Numbered from the stretch's first letter, positions 43,837 through 53,075 are shown. The stretch is 64,000 nt of DNA from an uncultured Eubacteriales bacterium (GCA_900547645.1 URHP01000002.1:1-64000); one strand, 5' to 3'. Notes: generated by a model not told the origin, from the letters alone. Program-made: numbers and translations.

Positions 43837-45192
43837 TTGAAGGAACGCATTCCCCCTTCCCTCAGACAACTCGCCGCGGCGCTGCCCTACCCCCTGTACG
43901 TGGTGGGCGGAAGCGTGCGCGACTATCTGGCAGGACACTTTGAACTGACTGCGGACTGGGACCTTGCCTCGCCCGCACCCGAGGACGCCGTGGAACAGGC
44001 GGCGCGCGCGTGCGGATGGGAAGTGCGCGCCGTATACCGCAACACGGGCACGGTAAAGCTGACGGACGCCGACGGCACGGGGTATGAATTCACCCGTTTC
44101 CGCTCCGACCGGTACGTGCGCGGGCTGCACGCGCCCGCCGCGATCGAGTTTACCGACGACATTGTCCGTGACGCGCGGCGGCGCGATTTCTGCGCAAACG
44201 CCGTCTATTACGAGGTCGGGACCGGGACGTTCTGCGATCCCTTAGGCGGCATCCCCGACATCCGCGACAGGAAACTGCGCACGGTCGCGCCCGCGGAAAA
44301 GGTCTTCGGCGAGGACGGACTGCGCCTTGCCCGCCTTGCCCGCCTTGCCGCGCAGACGGGATTTGCCCCCGACGAAGAGTGCCTTGCCGGCGCGGCAAAG
44401 CACCGCGCGCTCATCCGCGACATCGCTGCGGAGCGCGTCTTTTCCGAACTCGATCAGCTGCTGCACGCCGACCGGAAAGCGGGCGGCGCATGGGGACCGT
44501 ACCGCGGGCTGGGCATCCTGCGCGATACGGGCGTCCTGAACGAGATCATGCCCGAGCTTGCCGCAGGCGAAGGCATGGCGCAGCGCGCCGACTTTCACCG
44601 CTACGACGTGCTGGAACACTCCTTCCGCTGCGTCCGTTACGCCACGCCGGAGATCCGATGGGCGGCGCTCCTGCACGACGTCGGCAAACCGTACTGCTTT
44701 ATGCGGGACGGCAATTTTCACGCCCATCCGGAAGAGGGCGCGCGCCTTGCGGAGCACATCCTCGACCGCCTGAAGGCGCCCAAAAAACTGACCGAACGGA
44801 CAAAGCGGCTGGTCGCCCTGCATATGCGCGACTTCGACATGAAGATGAAGGAGAGCAAGGTGCGGCGGGACATTCTGGAGCAATACGACCTGCTGCCCGA
44901 GCTGTTTGCCCTGCGCCAGGCGGACTTTTCCGCCTGCAAAGACGACCTTTCCCCTGCGCCGGGCGTAGTCAGATGGCAGGGCGTTTTGGCAAAAATGCGC
45001 GCGGAAGGCGTTCCCTTTTCGCTCAGGGAACTCGCCGTGAACGGCGCGGACCTCACCGCCCTCGGCATCCGCGGCGGACGCGTGGGCGAGACGCTCAAAG
45101 ACCTGCTGCTCTACTGTGCGCAGGACGGCGCGCGCAATACCCGCGCCGCGCTGCTCAGACACCTGAAAAACATGACAAAGGAGACGCCATGA
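43837..45192 (+). CDS. cca: CCA tRNA nucleotidyltransferase with HD domain
   Basis: A 451-aa protein that adds or repairs the 3' CCA of tRNA. N-terminal polymerase core: YVVGGSVRDYLAG and DWDLASPA, then RRRDFCANAVYYE. C-terminal HD phosphohydrolase domain: LEHSFRC and LLHDVGKPYCF. Start TTG at 43837 has GGAGG 6 bases upstream and follows the promoter; the longer frame from GTG 43762 would begin before the transcription start. It overlaps rmuC by 4 bases. Confidence 0.95.
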   Translation: MKERIPPSLRQLAAALPYPLYVVGGSVRDYLAGHFELTADWDLASPAPEDAVEQAARACGWEVRAVYRNTGTVKLTDADGTGYEFTRFRSDRYVRGLHAPAAIEFTDDIVRDARRRDFCANAVYYEVGTGTFCDPLGGIPDIRDRKLRTVAPAEKVFGEDGLRLARLARLAAQTGFAPDEECLAGAAKHRALIRDIAAERVFSELDQLLHADRKAGGAWGPYRGLGILRDTGVLNEIMPELAAGEGMAQRADFHRYDVLEHSFRCVRYATPEIRWAALLHDVGKPYCFMRDGNFHAHPEEGARLAEHILDRLKAPKKLTERTKRLVALHMRDFDMKMKESKVRRDILEQYDLLPELFALRQADFSACKDDLSPAPGVVRWQGVLAKMRAEGVPFSLRELAVNGADLTALGIRGGRVGETLKDLLLYCAQDGARNTRAALLRHLKNMTKETP

Positions 45193-46334
45193 CCGAAATC
45201 CTCATCGTCGTTTGCACGATTTTGTGCGCGCTCTGCCTTGTGCTGCTCGTTCTGCTGCTTCTGAAAAAGCGGCGCGAAGGCGACGGCGCCACGCAGGAAA
45301 AACTGCGCCGTCTGGAAGAGAAGACGGACGCCGTGGGAAAACTTGCCGACTACAACGCCCGCACGCTCGAGCGCATCGACCACGCGACGGAAGCGCGCCT
45401 CGTCAACATTCAGAACCGCCTGACGGACGACATCAAGTACGTCGTGGACGTCAACGCGCAGAATCTGGAGCGCATCCGCCGCACGGTGGACGAAAAACTC
45501 ACCTCCTCCATCGACGGCAAGCTCTCCGATTCCTTTGCGCGCATCACCGAACGGCTGGAAAAAATGTACGAGAGCGTGGGCGAGATGAAGGGGCTTTCCT
45601 CCTCCGTCGCCGACATCCGCCGCGTCTTTTCCAACGTCAAGCTGCGCGGCACCTGGGGCGAAGCGCAGCTCGACGCCCTGCTTGAACAGATGCTTGCGCC
45701 CGAACAGTACCGCCGCAGCGTCAAACTCAATCCCCTCGACAATTCCCTTGTGGATTTTGCGGTCGTCCTGCCCGCAAGGGACGGCGAAATGTACCTGCCC
45801 GTGGACAGCAAATTCCCCGTAGAAGAATTCGAACGGCTGGTGACCGCCTCGCAGCGGGGCGACAAGGAGGGCGAGGAGCGGGCGCGCAAAAATCTGGAGC
45901 GCGCCGTCAAGACGCAGGCGGAATCCATTGCGAAAAAATACATCCTGCCCCCCGTCACCACCGATTTTGCCGTGATGTACCTGCCCTCCGAAAGTCTGTA
46001 CGCCGAGGTCGCGCGCACGGACGGGCTTGCCGACTGGCTGCGCGCACGGCGCGTGCTTGCCGCGGGACCGACCAACCTCGGCGCGCTGCTCTCCACCCTG
46101 CAGACGGGCTTCCGCACGGCGGCGATCGAAAAGCGCTCGGGGGAGCTGCGCCTCATGCTCGATTCCTTCCGCGCCGACTTTGCAAAATTCGCGGAACTTC
46201 TGGAAAAGACGCGCAGAAAACTGCAGGAAGCGCAGGACACCGTGGAAAGCGCGGAAAAGCGCACGGGCACCATCGGAAGAAAGCTGGATTCCTTCCGCTC
46301 CGTGGGCGGCGCGCTCCCGCCCGACGAGGAATAG
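45189..46334 (+). CDS. rmuC: RmuC-family DNA recombination protein
   Basis: A 381-aa protein. It has an N-terminal membrane segment (LIVVCTILCALCLVLLVLLLL), a coiled coil, and the RmuC nuclease-like domain (LRGTWGEAQLDALLEQML, PVDSKFPVEEF, MYLPSESLYAEV, GPTNLGALLSTLQTGFR). RmuC limits DNA inversions. Start at ATG 45189, ATGA overlap with cca. Confidence 0.95.
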   Translation: MTEILIVVCTILCALCLVLLVLLLLKKRREGDGATQEKLRRLEEKTDAVGKLADYNARTLERIDHATEARLVNIQNRLTDDIKYVVDVNAQNLERIRRTVDEKLTSSIDGKLSDSFARITERLEKMYESVGEMKGLSSSVADIRRVFSNVKLRGTWGEAQLDALLEQMLAPEQYRRSVKLNPLDNSLVDFAVVLPARDGEMYLPVDSKFPVEEFERLVTASQRGDKEGEERARKNLERAVKTQAESIAKKYILPPVTTDFAVMYLPSESLYAEVARTDGLADWLRARRVLAAGPTNLGALLSTLQTGFRTAAIEKRSGELRLMLDSFRADFAKFAELLEKTRRKLQEAQDTVESAEKRTGTIGRKLDSFRSVGGALPPDEE

Positions 46335-46381
46335 CGCGCAATGCCGCGGCGCGGCAGGCAGTTTCTTCCGCAAAAAATCGC

Positions 46382-46410
46382 TTGCATTTTACACGCGCGC
46401 ACACTATAAT
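46382..46410 (+). promoter_or_regulatory. Promoter with predicted start at the next ATG
   Basis: TTGCAT (46382-46387), 17-base spacer, and TATAAT (46405-46410). The predicted +1 falls at about 46417, which is the A of the start codon of the next gene. Confidence 0.75.
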
Positions 46411-46416
46411 GGTGTC

Positions 46417-46734
46417 ATGGAGTTTTTGAAAATCGCGGCGATGCCGGAGGGCGTCGTCATCCCGCCGGAAGAAGCATTCGGCGAAGAGCGCAGGGTGCAG
46501 AGCGGAAGCGTGCGCGCCTGCGGAAACGCCCTGCTCATCCGCAGCGGCGGCAGATACAAACGCTTTGCTTCCGGAGCGGAGTATATCCGCATCGCGGAAG
46601 GCACAGGCTATTTCAAATGGAAGCGGGGCGAAGTTCCCTTTGCCGCGGGCGACACATTCGCCGCAGTCGGCGTGGACGAATATGACTTTTACGGCGAGGG
46701 CGTCTTCCTCGTCCTAAAAAAGGAGACGGCATGA
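46417..46734 (+). CDS. Unknown small protein, probably translated from a leaderless mRNA
   Basis: A 105-aa protein (MEFLKIAAMPEGVVIPPEE). It looks like a small beta-rich fold (GDTFAAVGVDEYDFYGEGVFLVL), cupin-like at most. No ribosome binding site precedes ATG 46417, and the promoter -10 element ends 6 bases upstream, so the mRNA should start at or within a base or two of the ATG. It overlaps the next gene by 4 bases. No family recognised. Confidence 0.72.
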   Translation: MEFLKIAAMPEGVVIPPEEAFGEERRVQSGSVRACGNALLIRSGGRYKRFASGAEYIRIAEGTGYFKWKRGEVPFAAGDTFAAVGVDEYDFYGEGVFLVLKKETA

Positions 46735-49322
46735 GTAAGGACAGATCGGCGGAAAAGCAGGCGCGCAAGGCGACGGAAGCCCAGAAGATCGCGCTTGAAA
46801 AACAGCTCGTCAAAGAAGGAAAGATCCTTCCGCGCACACGCTATGCTCCCAAAAGTTTTGTCGGACGCGTCCTTGCGGTGGCGCTTGCGTTCCTGCTCGG
46901 CATTTTCGCCGCCCTCGGCGGGCTTCTCGGCGCGGGATACTATGCCGGAACGCGCCCTTTGAAGGACGTGTTCGGCATGTTCAACTTTGACTACAGCGCA
47001 TGGCTGACGGACAGCGCGGCGGACATGAGCATCCTGCAGCTCACGCAGGAACTTTCAAACGGCGGAATGGACAGCCTGGGCGACCTTGCGGAATACACCC
47101 CCTATGTGGATACGCTCGTCGAACAGCTCAACGGTCAGCTTTCCGCGCTCGGCGTGACGCTGGACGCGGAGACGCTCAAAGCCACGCCCTTTTCCGGGCT
47201 CGGCGAATTCTTTGCAGACACCGTGCGGACGGCGGAACTCGGCAAGGCGCTCGGCGTGACGGCGCAGTCCGATCCGCTCATGCTCGCGCTCTGCTACGGC
47301 GTCGAAGGCACCAACGAGGAGGGCGGAGACTATACCGTAAACGAAAACGGCGAGATCGTGATGAACGACGGCAAGTCCCCCACCACCATCGAGACGCTCA
47401 ACGCCGACGCAAACGGCATTCTCGGGAAGGTCTCCGTGGAGGCCGCGCTCGACGTGACGGCGGACTCCAACAGTTCGATGCGCTATCTTGCCTACGGCAC
47501 GGAGGGAGAGTCCTACCGCATCGTGACGGATGAATCGGGCGCGAAGTCGGTCGAAATGCTCACCGATCCCGTCACGGGCGAGCGCTACCGCAAAAAAATG
47601 CTCAGCGATCTGACGGGAGCTTCCAACGTCATGGGCGACGCGGCAATTTCCGACGTCATCGTCATCGATGAGAATACGACGGGACTGCTTGCCGCCGTAC
47701 GCGACTGGAAGGTGGACGATCTGGGAAATTCCGCCCGTCTCGAACGGCTCAGGCTTTCGCAGGTCATCACGATCGGCGACGATTCCAGCAACATCATGAA
47801 GGCAATGCGCGACTGGCGCATCGGCGATCTGACCGATCAGGGAAAGATCGATTCGCTGACGCTGGGCGACGTCATCGCGGTGACCGACGATTCCCCCGAA
47901 ATTCTCAAATCGCTGCGGAACACGCGTCTGGGCGAGCTGTCTCAGGCGACGGAAGAGCTGCGTCTGACCGACCTTTTGGGCAGCGACGCCGTAAGCGGCA
48001 ACCGCCTGCTGCGCAACCTTGCGCAGAGCAGCGTCTCGACGCTCGCCCACGACGTGGAAAATCTCACCGTCAGGCAGGTGTACGGCGATCAGATCTACTC
48101 CTATCTCGACCTGGAAGCGAGCGGCGGAAAGACGTATGCACAGTATATCAAAGACTATGATCCGAGTACTCCGCCTTCCGCAGACCAGCCGAATACCGTC
48201 CGCCCTGCGGCGATCGTATATGACGAGAATTCCTTCGTCCTGAACGAGAAGCGCGTGCTGACCGACGGCAGCGGCACGGAAGTTTTTGAGGGCTGGTTCT
48301 ACACGTTAAACGGCGTCGAAACGCTCGTTCCCGACGCACAGGTACACCGGAGCATGGAACAAGACGACGCGGGGCTTGAACGGGTGCGCGCCTATGCGCG
48401 GACGGAGGTCCCCCTTACCGCAACGGCGTTCGCCTGGACATATGTGGACTATCAGAACGACGGCGCTTTGACGGCGCTGCCGGCGGGCGACCGGATCTCC
48501 GCCGATACCACGGGCTATTCCGTGGAAGAAAACGGCACGGGCGGCACGCCCGTCACCGATGCGGACGGCGCGCCCCTCTACTATCTGACCGAGCGCATCC
48601 TGCCCGCGGCAGAGGGAGAAGAACCTGCATCGCAGCTCGTCGCCTATCCCCTGCTGGAGGACGCAAACGGCATCTTTGTACGCAAGCGTATGCTGAATGA
48701 AGGCGACGCGTACTCTGTTGTCCAACGCGTCGACCTCGAACGCGCGCCCTCCGCCTATGCGTACGGCGACGGTTCCCCCGTCACGCTCGACGAACAGGGC
48801 AACGCCGTCTATGAAGGACAGTCCCTGCCCATCCAAACGAGAGACGGGGAAAACGGGACGCAGTATTTCCTCGTTGCCGTCCATGACGTGACGCAGAAAT
48901 ACTACTACGAGACCCCCGGCGGCATCGCCGAACCGCAGGAGAGCGAGACGCAGATCGTGCGGACGGCGAGCTGGACATATACGCCGCAGGGCGAACCGAC
49001 GCAGACGCACACCGACGTCCCGGTGGAGCGCTTTCTTTCGGGAACGTGGTATCTGATGTTCGGCGGCGAAGACGAGAGCGGCGCGCCCGTCGACAGGACG
49101 GATACCCCCATCCTTGCCATTGCGCCCGAGATCGGGGAAACGACGCAGGTGATCAACCAGAAGAAGCTTTGGGAACTGTACCTGCACGGCGTGATCAACG
49201 ACAATCCCTATGTAGACCTCACATCCTTCGGGCTGGAAGGCTACACCAACCTCAACCTGCTCAACGTGAGCGAGGTCATTTCCTTCCTCAAAGAGCTCTC
49301 CGCAAAGATCAACGGCAATTAA
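46731..49322 (+). CDS. Large membrane-anchored extracytoplasmic protein with internal repeats
   Basis: An 863-aa protein. The N-terminal cytoplasmic tail is basic, then one transmembrane segment (VLAVALAFLLGIFAALGGLLGAGYYAG), then a long acidic extracytoplasmic part. Residues about 320-430 contain three tandem units of roughly 35-40 residues of the type LRLSQVITIGDDSSNIMKAM / RDWRIGDL and LTLGDVIAVTDDSPEILKSL / RNTRLGEL. The second half has alternating Asp/Gly-rich strands. No catalytic motif or family recognised. It probably acts at the cell envelope. Followed by a terminator hairpin. Confidence 0.85.
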   Translation: MSKDRSAEKQARKATEAQKIALEKQLVKEGKILPRTRYAPKSFVGRVLAVALAFLLGIFAALGGLLGAGYYAGTRPLKDVFGMFNFDYSAWLTDSAADMSILQLTQELSNGGMDSLGDLAEYTPYVDTLVEQLNGQLSALGVTLDAETLKATPFSGLGEFFADTVRTAELGKALGVTAQSDPLMLALCYGVEGTNEEGGDYTVNENGEIVMNDGKSPTTIETLNADANGILGKVSVEAALDVTADSNSSMRYLAYGTEGESYRIVTDESGAKSVEMLTDPVTGERYRKKMLSDLTGASNVMGDAAISDVIVIDENTTGLLAAVRDWKVDDLGNSARLERLRLSQVITIGDDSSNIMKAMRDWRIGDLTDQGKIDSLTLGDVIAVTDDSPEILKSLRNTRLGELSQATEELRLTDLLGSDAVSGNRLLRNLAQSSVSTLAHDVENLTVRQVYGDQIYSYLDLEASGGKTYAQYIKDYDPSTPPSADQPNTVRPAAIVYDENSFVLNEKRVLTDGSGTEVFEGWFYTLNGVETLVPDAQVHRSMEQDDAGLERVRAYARTEVPLTATAFAWTYVDYQNDGALTALPAGDRISADTTGYSVEENGTGGTPVTDADGAPLYYLTERILPAAEGEEPASQLVAYPLLEDANGIFVRKRMLNEGDAYSVVQRVDLERAPSAYAYGDGSPVTLDEQGNAVYEGQSLPIQTRDGENGTQYFLVAVHDVTQKYYYETPGGIAEPQESETQIVRTASWTYTPQGEPTQTHTDVPVERFLSGTWYLMFGGEDESGAPVDRTDTPILAIAPEIGETTQVINQKKLWELYLHGVINDNPYVDLTSFGLEGYTNLNLLNVSEVISFLKELSAKINGN

Positions 49323-49332
49323 ATTTTCAAAA

Positions 49333-49376
49333 TTCCGCCCGCAGACAGCGCAAAAGCCGTTGACTTGCGGGCGGAA
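49333..49376 (+). terminator. Hairpin overlapping the rpsF promoter
   Basis: TTCCGCCCGCA (49333-49343) pairs perfectly with TGCGGGCGGAA (49366-49376). It lies just after the large membrane protein gene and probably terminates it, though the T tract is poor. The rpsF -35 element is in its loop. Confidence 0.6.
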
Positions 49377-49388
49377 ATATTGTAAAAT
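49360..49388 (+). promoter_or_regulatory. Promoter of rpsF-ssb-rpsR
   Basis: TTGACT (49360-49365), 17-base spacer, and TAAAAT (49383-49388). Confidence 0.8.
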
Positions 49389-49409
49389 AGTTGCTACGGG
49401 TGAAAACCT

Positions 49410-49460
49410 GTATTTTGCCTTGCATGCCGGAATGGTATGCCGAATAAGACCGGGAGGTGA
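49410..49460 (+). promoter_or_regulatory. Probable S6:S18-binding leader of rpsF
   Basis: In the leader, GCATGCC pairs with GGTATGC around a GGAAT loop, followed by CGAATAAGACCGGGAGGTG, which contains the ribosome binding site. A stem with a CCG element just before rpsF is the known site by which the S6-S18 complex represses its own operon in many bacteria. Confidence 0.5.
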
Positions 49461-49465
49461 AAAGT

Positions 49466-49756
49466 ATGCAGAAGTACGAAATGCTCATTCTTCTTCGCAG
49501 CGACATTGAAGAAGAGGCGAGAGAGGCGGAACTCAAAAAGTACGCCGACATCGTGACCGACATGGGCGGCGCCGTCGATGCGACGGACAAGTGGGGCGTC
49601 AAGAAATTGCAGTACCCCATCGCGTTCAAGTCGGAAGCATTTTACGCACTTATGACGTTCCACGCAAATGGCGCGGCGGTCAAAGAACTTGACCGTATCG
49701 CGGGCATTTCCGACGGCGTCTTAAGGCGCATGATCACGAAAGTCGAGGAAAAGTAA
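49466..49756 (+). CDS. rpsF: 30S ribosomal protein S6
   Basis: A 96-aa protein with MQKYEMLILLRSDIEEE and WGVKKLQYPIAFKSEAFYALMTF, typical of S6, which binds 16S rRNA with S18. ATG 49466 with GGGAGGTG is the start; GTG 49457 is inside the ribosome binding region. Confidence 0.97.
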   Translation: MQKYEMLILLRSDIEEEAREAELKKYADIVTDMGGAVDATDKWGVKKLQYPIAFKSEAFYALMTFHANGAAVKELDRIAGISDGVLRRMITKVEEK

Positions 49757-49757
49757 C

Positions 49758-50177
49758 ATGACAAAGGTGTTTTTGATCGGAAATCTGACGCGCGATCCCG
49801 AACTCAGCGAAACGCCGAGCGGCGTAACGGTATGCCGCTTTGCCGTTGCCGTGAACAGAGGCTACGGCGATAACCGTGCAACAGATTTCTACAATGTGAC
49901 CGCATGGCGCAGGCTGGGCGAACAAGTTGCTCAGTACACCAAAAAGGGCAACAAGATCGCCGTGTACGGCGACCTGCAGATCCGCCAGTACGAGGCGAAC
50001 GACGGCACCCGCCGCACTTCGGTGGACGTCATCGCGCAGGACGTGGAATTCCTGACACCCAGACAGCAGGACGGGGACAGCTTCTACGACGCGCCCGCGG
50101 CGAACACCGGCAGCGCGGCTCCCAAAAAGAAGCCCGCGCTCGAAGCCTTCGACGACGACGGGGACATCCCCTTCTGA
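49758..50177 (+). CDS. ssb: Single-stranded DNA-binding protein
   Basis: A 139-aa OB-fold protein (MTKVFLIGNLTRDPELSETP, DFYNVTAWRRLGEQVAQY) ending in the acidic tip DDDGDIPF that recruits partner proteins. It lies between rpsF and rpsR, the standard order. Confidence 0.97.
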   Translation: MTKVFLIGNLTRDPELSETPSGVTVCRFAVAVNRGYGDNRATDFYNVTAWRRLGEQVAQYTKKGNKIAVYGDLQIRQYEANDGTRRTSVDVIAQDVEFLTPRQQDGDSFYDAPAANTGSAAPKKKPALEAFDDDGDIPF

Positions 50178-50212
50178 CCGGGGCGTTTCAAAACTTATAA
50201 GGAGTGATTGAC

Positions 50213-50554
50213 ATGGAAGAGAATACGGTCGTGACGGAACAGCCCGCACCCGAAGCCGCAGCCCCTGCAGCTCCCGCTCCCGCAGCGGAAGCGCGCGAAC
50301 AGCGCGGCGAAGTACGCGAGCGTCCCGCAAAGAAAAACTATAAGCGCCAGAATTATAAGAAGGTCTGCCTTTTCTGCCAGGAAAAGAGCACGATCGACTA
50401 TAAGGAGACGAACAAGCTCAGAAAGTTCATCAGCGAGGGCGGAAAGATCCTGCCCCGCCGCATGACGGGTACCTGCGCGAAGCATCAGCGCGAGCTTGCC
50501 GTTGCCATCAAGCGCGCCCGCGTTGCCGCTCTTCTGCCCTTCAAGGCAGACTGA
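50213..50554 (+). CDS. rpsR: 30S ribosomal protein S18 with acidic Ala/Pro-rich extension
   Basis: A 113-aa protein. Residues 45-113 are canonical S18 ([55 protein letters not shown]). About 40 N-terminal residues are a low-complexity Ala/Pro/Glu tail. AAGGAG precedes ATG 50213. Confidence 0.96.
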   Translation: MEENTVVTEQPAPEAAAPAAPAPAAEAREQRGEVRERPAKKNYKRQNYKKVCLFCQEKSTIDYKETNKLRKFISEGGKILPRRMTGTCAKHQRELAVAIKRARVAALLPFKAD

Positions 50555-50571
50555 GCCAAACAAAAAACACG

Positions 50572-50601
50572 AAAGACCTCCGTTCCCGGAGGTCTTTTTT
50601 T
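50572..50601 (+). terminator. Terminator of rpsF-ssb-rpsR
   Basis: AAAGACCTCCG / CGGAGGTCTTT with a TTCC loop and a T run. The rest of the gap to 50796 has no gene; it holds an imperfect GC-rich hairpin around 50727-50755. Confidence 0.9.
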
Positions 50602-50796
50602 GTGCGAAATCATCCGCGCGCCGCGGAAAACCGTCATTCCGAGCGGTACGCAGTGCAGCGCAAGCTCCCATAACGCCTTATACGGACGTATTTCACTACA
50701 AGCAGATGTTCGTAACAGCATATGCGCGGCGGGACATTTGTCCCGCTGCGCAGCCGACCCGCCTTTGTCCGTCAGACGCGTTGCCGCACATATGCC

Positions 50797-51588
50797 TCAT
50801 CCCCCGCGGTAGCCGTTCTGCGCAGCGCGCTCCAGCCACAGACGCGCCTGTTCTTCATCGCGCGCCACGCCGCAGCCTTCCAGATAACAGCGCCCGAGAT
50901 TGTGCTGTGCGCCCGCATAGCCGCGCCGTGCCGCCGTGCGAAAACACCCGAACGCCTTTTTCTCGTTGCGCATGACGCCCTGTCCGAAGCGGAAACAGTA
51001 GCCGACGTTGTTCATTGCCTCGATGCTGCCCTTGAGCGCCGCTTCGCGGAAGCAGCGGAACGCCCGCTTTCTGTTCTTCTCCACGCCTGCGCCGAAATAA
51101 TAGCAGCTTCCGAGGTCGCACCGCGCCGAAATATCCCCCTGCTGCGCCGCCTTTTCCAGCCAGCCGACCGCCGCGGACGCGTTGCGTTCCACACCGATCC
51201 CGTACAGCAGCGCAAGCGCCGCACGGCGCTGCGCCGGGGCATAGCCGTTTTCCGCGGAAAGGCGGAACCACTCGAACGCAGCTTTGTCATCGCGCGCCAC
51301 GCCGCGCCCTTCGGCATAGCAGTTGCCCAGATTATACTGTGCGTAAGCATTGCCGCGCCACGCCGCACGGCGGTAATGATCGGCTGCGCGAACGAAATCC
51401 CGCACGACGCCCTGCCCCGCTTCATAACAACAGCCCAGACAGTTTTCCGCATCGGGATGCCCCTTCTGCGCCGCCTGCAGGAAGCATGCCGCCGCCCGCG
51501 CAAAGTCCTGCGCCTGATAATACGCGCGTCCCTTTGCGTAAATTTCTTCCGCCGCGGGATCCGCCGCGCGTTCCTTCTGTCTTGCCAT
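50797..51588 (-). CDS. Sel1-repeat protein
   Basis: A 263-aa protein made of about six Sel1-like repeats (pattern A-x-N-L-G-x-C-Y-x-x-G-x-G-V-x-R-D/N), for example AQYNLGNCYAEGRGVARD and AMNNVGYCFRFGQGVMRN. Such solenoids are protein-protein scaffolds. ATG 51588 is chosen from two adjacent ATGs by spacing to GGGAGG; the longer frame to 51732 runs through the promoter. The function is unknown. Confidence 0.88.
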   Translation of the reverse strand: MARQKERAADPAAEEIYAKGRAYYQAQDFARAAACFLQAAQKGHPDAENCLGCCYEAGQGVVRDFVRAADHYRRAAWRGNAYAQYNLGNCYAEGRGVARDDKAAFEWFRLSAENGYAPAQRRAALALLYGIGVERNASAAVGWLEKAAQQGDISARCDLGSCYYFGAGVEKNRKRAFRCFREAALKGSIEAMNNVGYCFRFGQGVMRNEKKAFGCFRTAARRGYAGAQHNLGRCYLEGCGVARDEEQARLWLERAAQNGYRGG

Positions 51589-51634
51589 CATTTCCCTCCC
51601 GCGCCCGCCGGCGGGCGCTTCCTTATGCAACTCT

Positions 51635-51663
51635 ATTGTACGCGACAAACGGACATTTGTCAA
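51635..51663 (-). promoter_or_regulatory. Promoter of the Sel1 gene
   Basis: On the reverse strand, TTGACA (51658-51663), 17-base spacer, and TACAAT (51635-51640). Confidence 0.82.
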
Positions 51664-51716
51664 GATGCGCCGCAAAATTAAGCGCGCCGCACCGCCGCAA
51701 ACGCCGTGTTTCAAAA

Positions 51717-51750
51717 CTGCGCCCATCCGCACATGCGGATGGGCGCAGAT
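51717..51750 (-). terminator. Terminator of lysC
   Basis: CTGCGCCCATCCGCA / TGCGGATGGGCGCAG, a 15-bp perfect stem, followed by TTTTG on the reverse strand. Confidence 0.75.
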
Positions 51751-51758
51751 GTGTTGTT

Positions 51759-53075
51759 TTAATCGAAAAATTCCTCGTAGACCGCCTTCAGCGTGCGTTC
51801 GTAACTGTCATTATCCACGCCGACGATGATGTTCAGCTCGGAAGAGCCCTGATCGATCATGCGCACGTTGACGCCCGCACGGGCGATCGCCTCGAACAGT
51901 CTTGCACTCGTACCGACGCTGCGCGCCATGCCGTGACCGACGACGGCGATGAGCGCAATATCCTGAATGACACGGAGAGAATCGGGGCGGACCGCCTCGC
52001 GGATCTCCTCGCAGAGCGTATCCAGCACGCCGTTTTTCAGTTCCGCACCGTCGATGACAAAGGACATCGTGTCGATCCCCGTAGGGATGTGCTCGAAGGA
52101 GATCCCGTGCTTTAAAAGCACTTCCAGCACTTTATACGTAAAGCCGATCTCGGCGTTCATCAGCGATTTTTCCAAAAAGATGACGGTGAAGTTCTTCTTG
52201 CCCGCGATGCCCGTGACGCGTTTTCCGCTGTACGTATAGCGGGAAGTAGGCACGATCTCCGTCCCTTCGTCCTCGGGGCGGAAGGTGTTCTTGATGCGGA
52301 TGGGAATGTCTGCTTCGCGCACGGGGAAGATCGCCTCGCTGTGCAGTACGTTCGCGCCCATGTAGGAAAGCTCCCGCAGCTCCTTGTACGAGAGCGCGCG
52401 GATGGGCACGGGATTGTCCACGATGCGCGGATCGCAGGCGAGGAATCCGCTCACGTCCGTCCAGTTTTCATACAGATCCGCCCCTGCCGCCCGCGCCACG
52501 ATGGCGCCCGAGACGTCGCTTCCGCCGCGGGAAAACGTCTTGACTTTTCCGTTCACGTCCTCGCCGTAGAAGCCGGAAACGACGGCGCGCTTTTTGCCCT
52601 TGAGCGCCGCGGCAAGCAGCGCATAGGTCTTTTCGCCGTCCAGCCTGCCGTCCGCGCCGAACTTGACCACGTCGCGCGCGTCGATAAAGGGTACGTCCAG
52701 AAGCTGCGCCATGATGCGCGCGGAGAGATACTCCCCGCGGGACGCGCAGAAATCGGGCGTCGCTTCACGCAGGATCTCCGCGCCCGTCTGTGCGAGCAGC
52801 GCGTCCACGTCCATGTTCAGCCCGAGTTCCGAGACGATGCCGCGGAAGCGTTCGCAGATCTTTTCGAATGCCTCCCCCGTTTCGCCGCGCAGGGACACGT
52901 TGTCATACGTTTCATACAGAAGATCGGTCACCTTGACGTCGCCGCTGAACCGCTTGCCGGGCGCGGAAACCACGACGTAGCGACGCGCGGGATCGCTTTC
53001 CAGGATCTTGCGCACGCGGAGCATGGTGATGCCGTCCGCCATGGAGGTGCCGCCGAATTTACAAACTTTAATCAT
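51759..53075 (-). CDS. lysC: Aspartate kinase
   Basis: A 438-aa enzyme that phosphorylates aspartate, the first step to lysine, threonine and methionine. MIKVCKFGGTSMADG and the SRGGSDVSGAIVA kinase motifs are clear, followed by two ACT domains (AVVGHGMARSVGTSARLFEAI and the preceding FIDGAEL segment), which usually bind lysine as inhibitor. The start at ATG 53075 is fixed by the family and overlaps the DUF1015 gene by 8 bases. It is the last gene of the cdaA operon. Confidence 0.96.
   Translation of the reverse strand: MIKVCKFGGTSMADGITMLRVRKILESDPARRYVVVSAPGKRFSGDVKVTDLLYETYDNVSLRGETGEAFEKICERFRGIVSELGLNMDVDALLAQTGAEILREATPDFCASRGEYLSARIMAQLLDVPFIDARDVVKFGADGRLDGEKTYALLAAALKGKKRAVVSGFYGEDVNGKVKTFSRGGSDVSGAIVARAAGADLYENWTDVSGFLACDPRIVDNPVPIRALSYKELRELSYMGANVLHSEAIFPVREADIPIRIKNTFRPEDEGTEIVPTSRYTYSGKRVTGIAGKKNFTVIFLEKSLMNAEIGFTYKVLEVLLKHGISFEHIPTGIDTMSFVIDGAELKNGVLDTLCEEIREAVRPDSLRVIQDIALIAVVGHGMARSVGTSARLFEAIARAGVNVRMIDQGSSELNIIVGVDNDSYERTLKAVYEEFFD

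Noticed and set aside
44379-45188. Upstream extension of rmuC to 44379
   Set aside because: This part is a shadow of the CCA enzyme gene. RmuC starts at ATG 45189 with the normal ATGA overlap and membrane segment.
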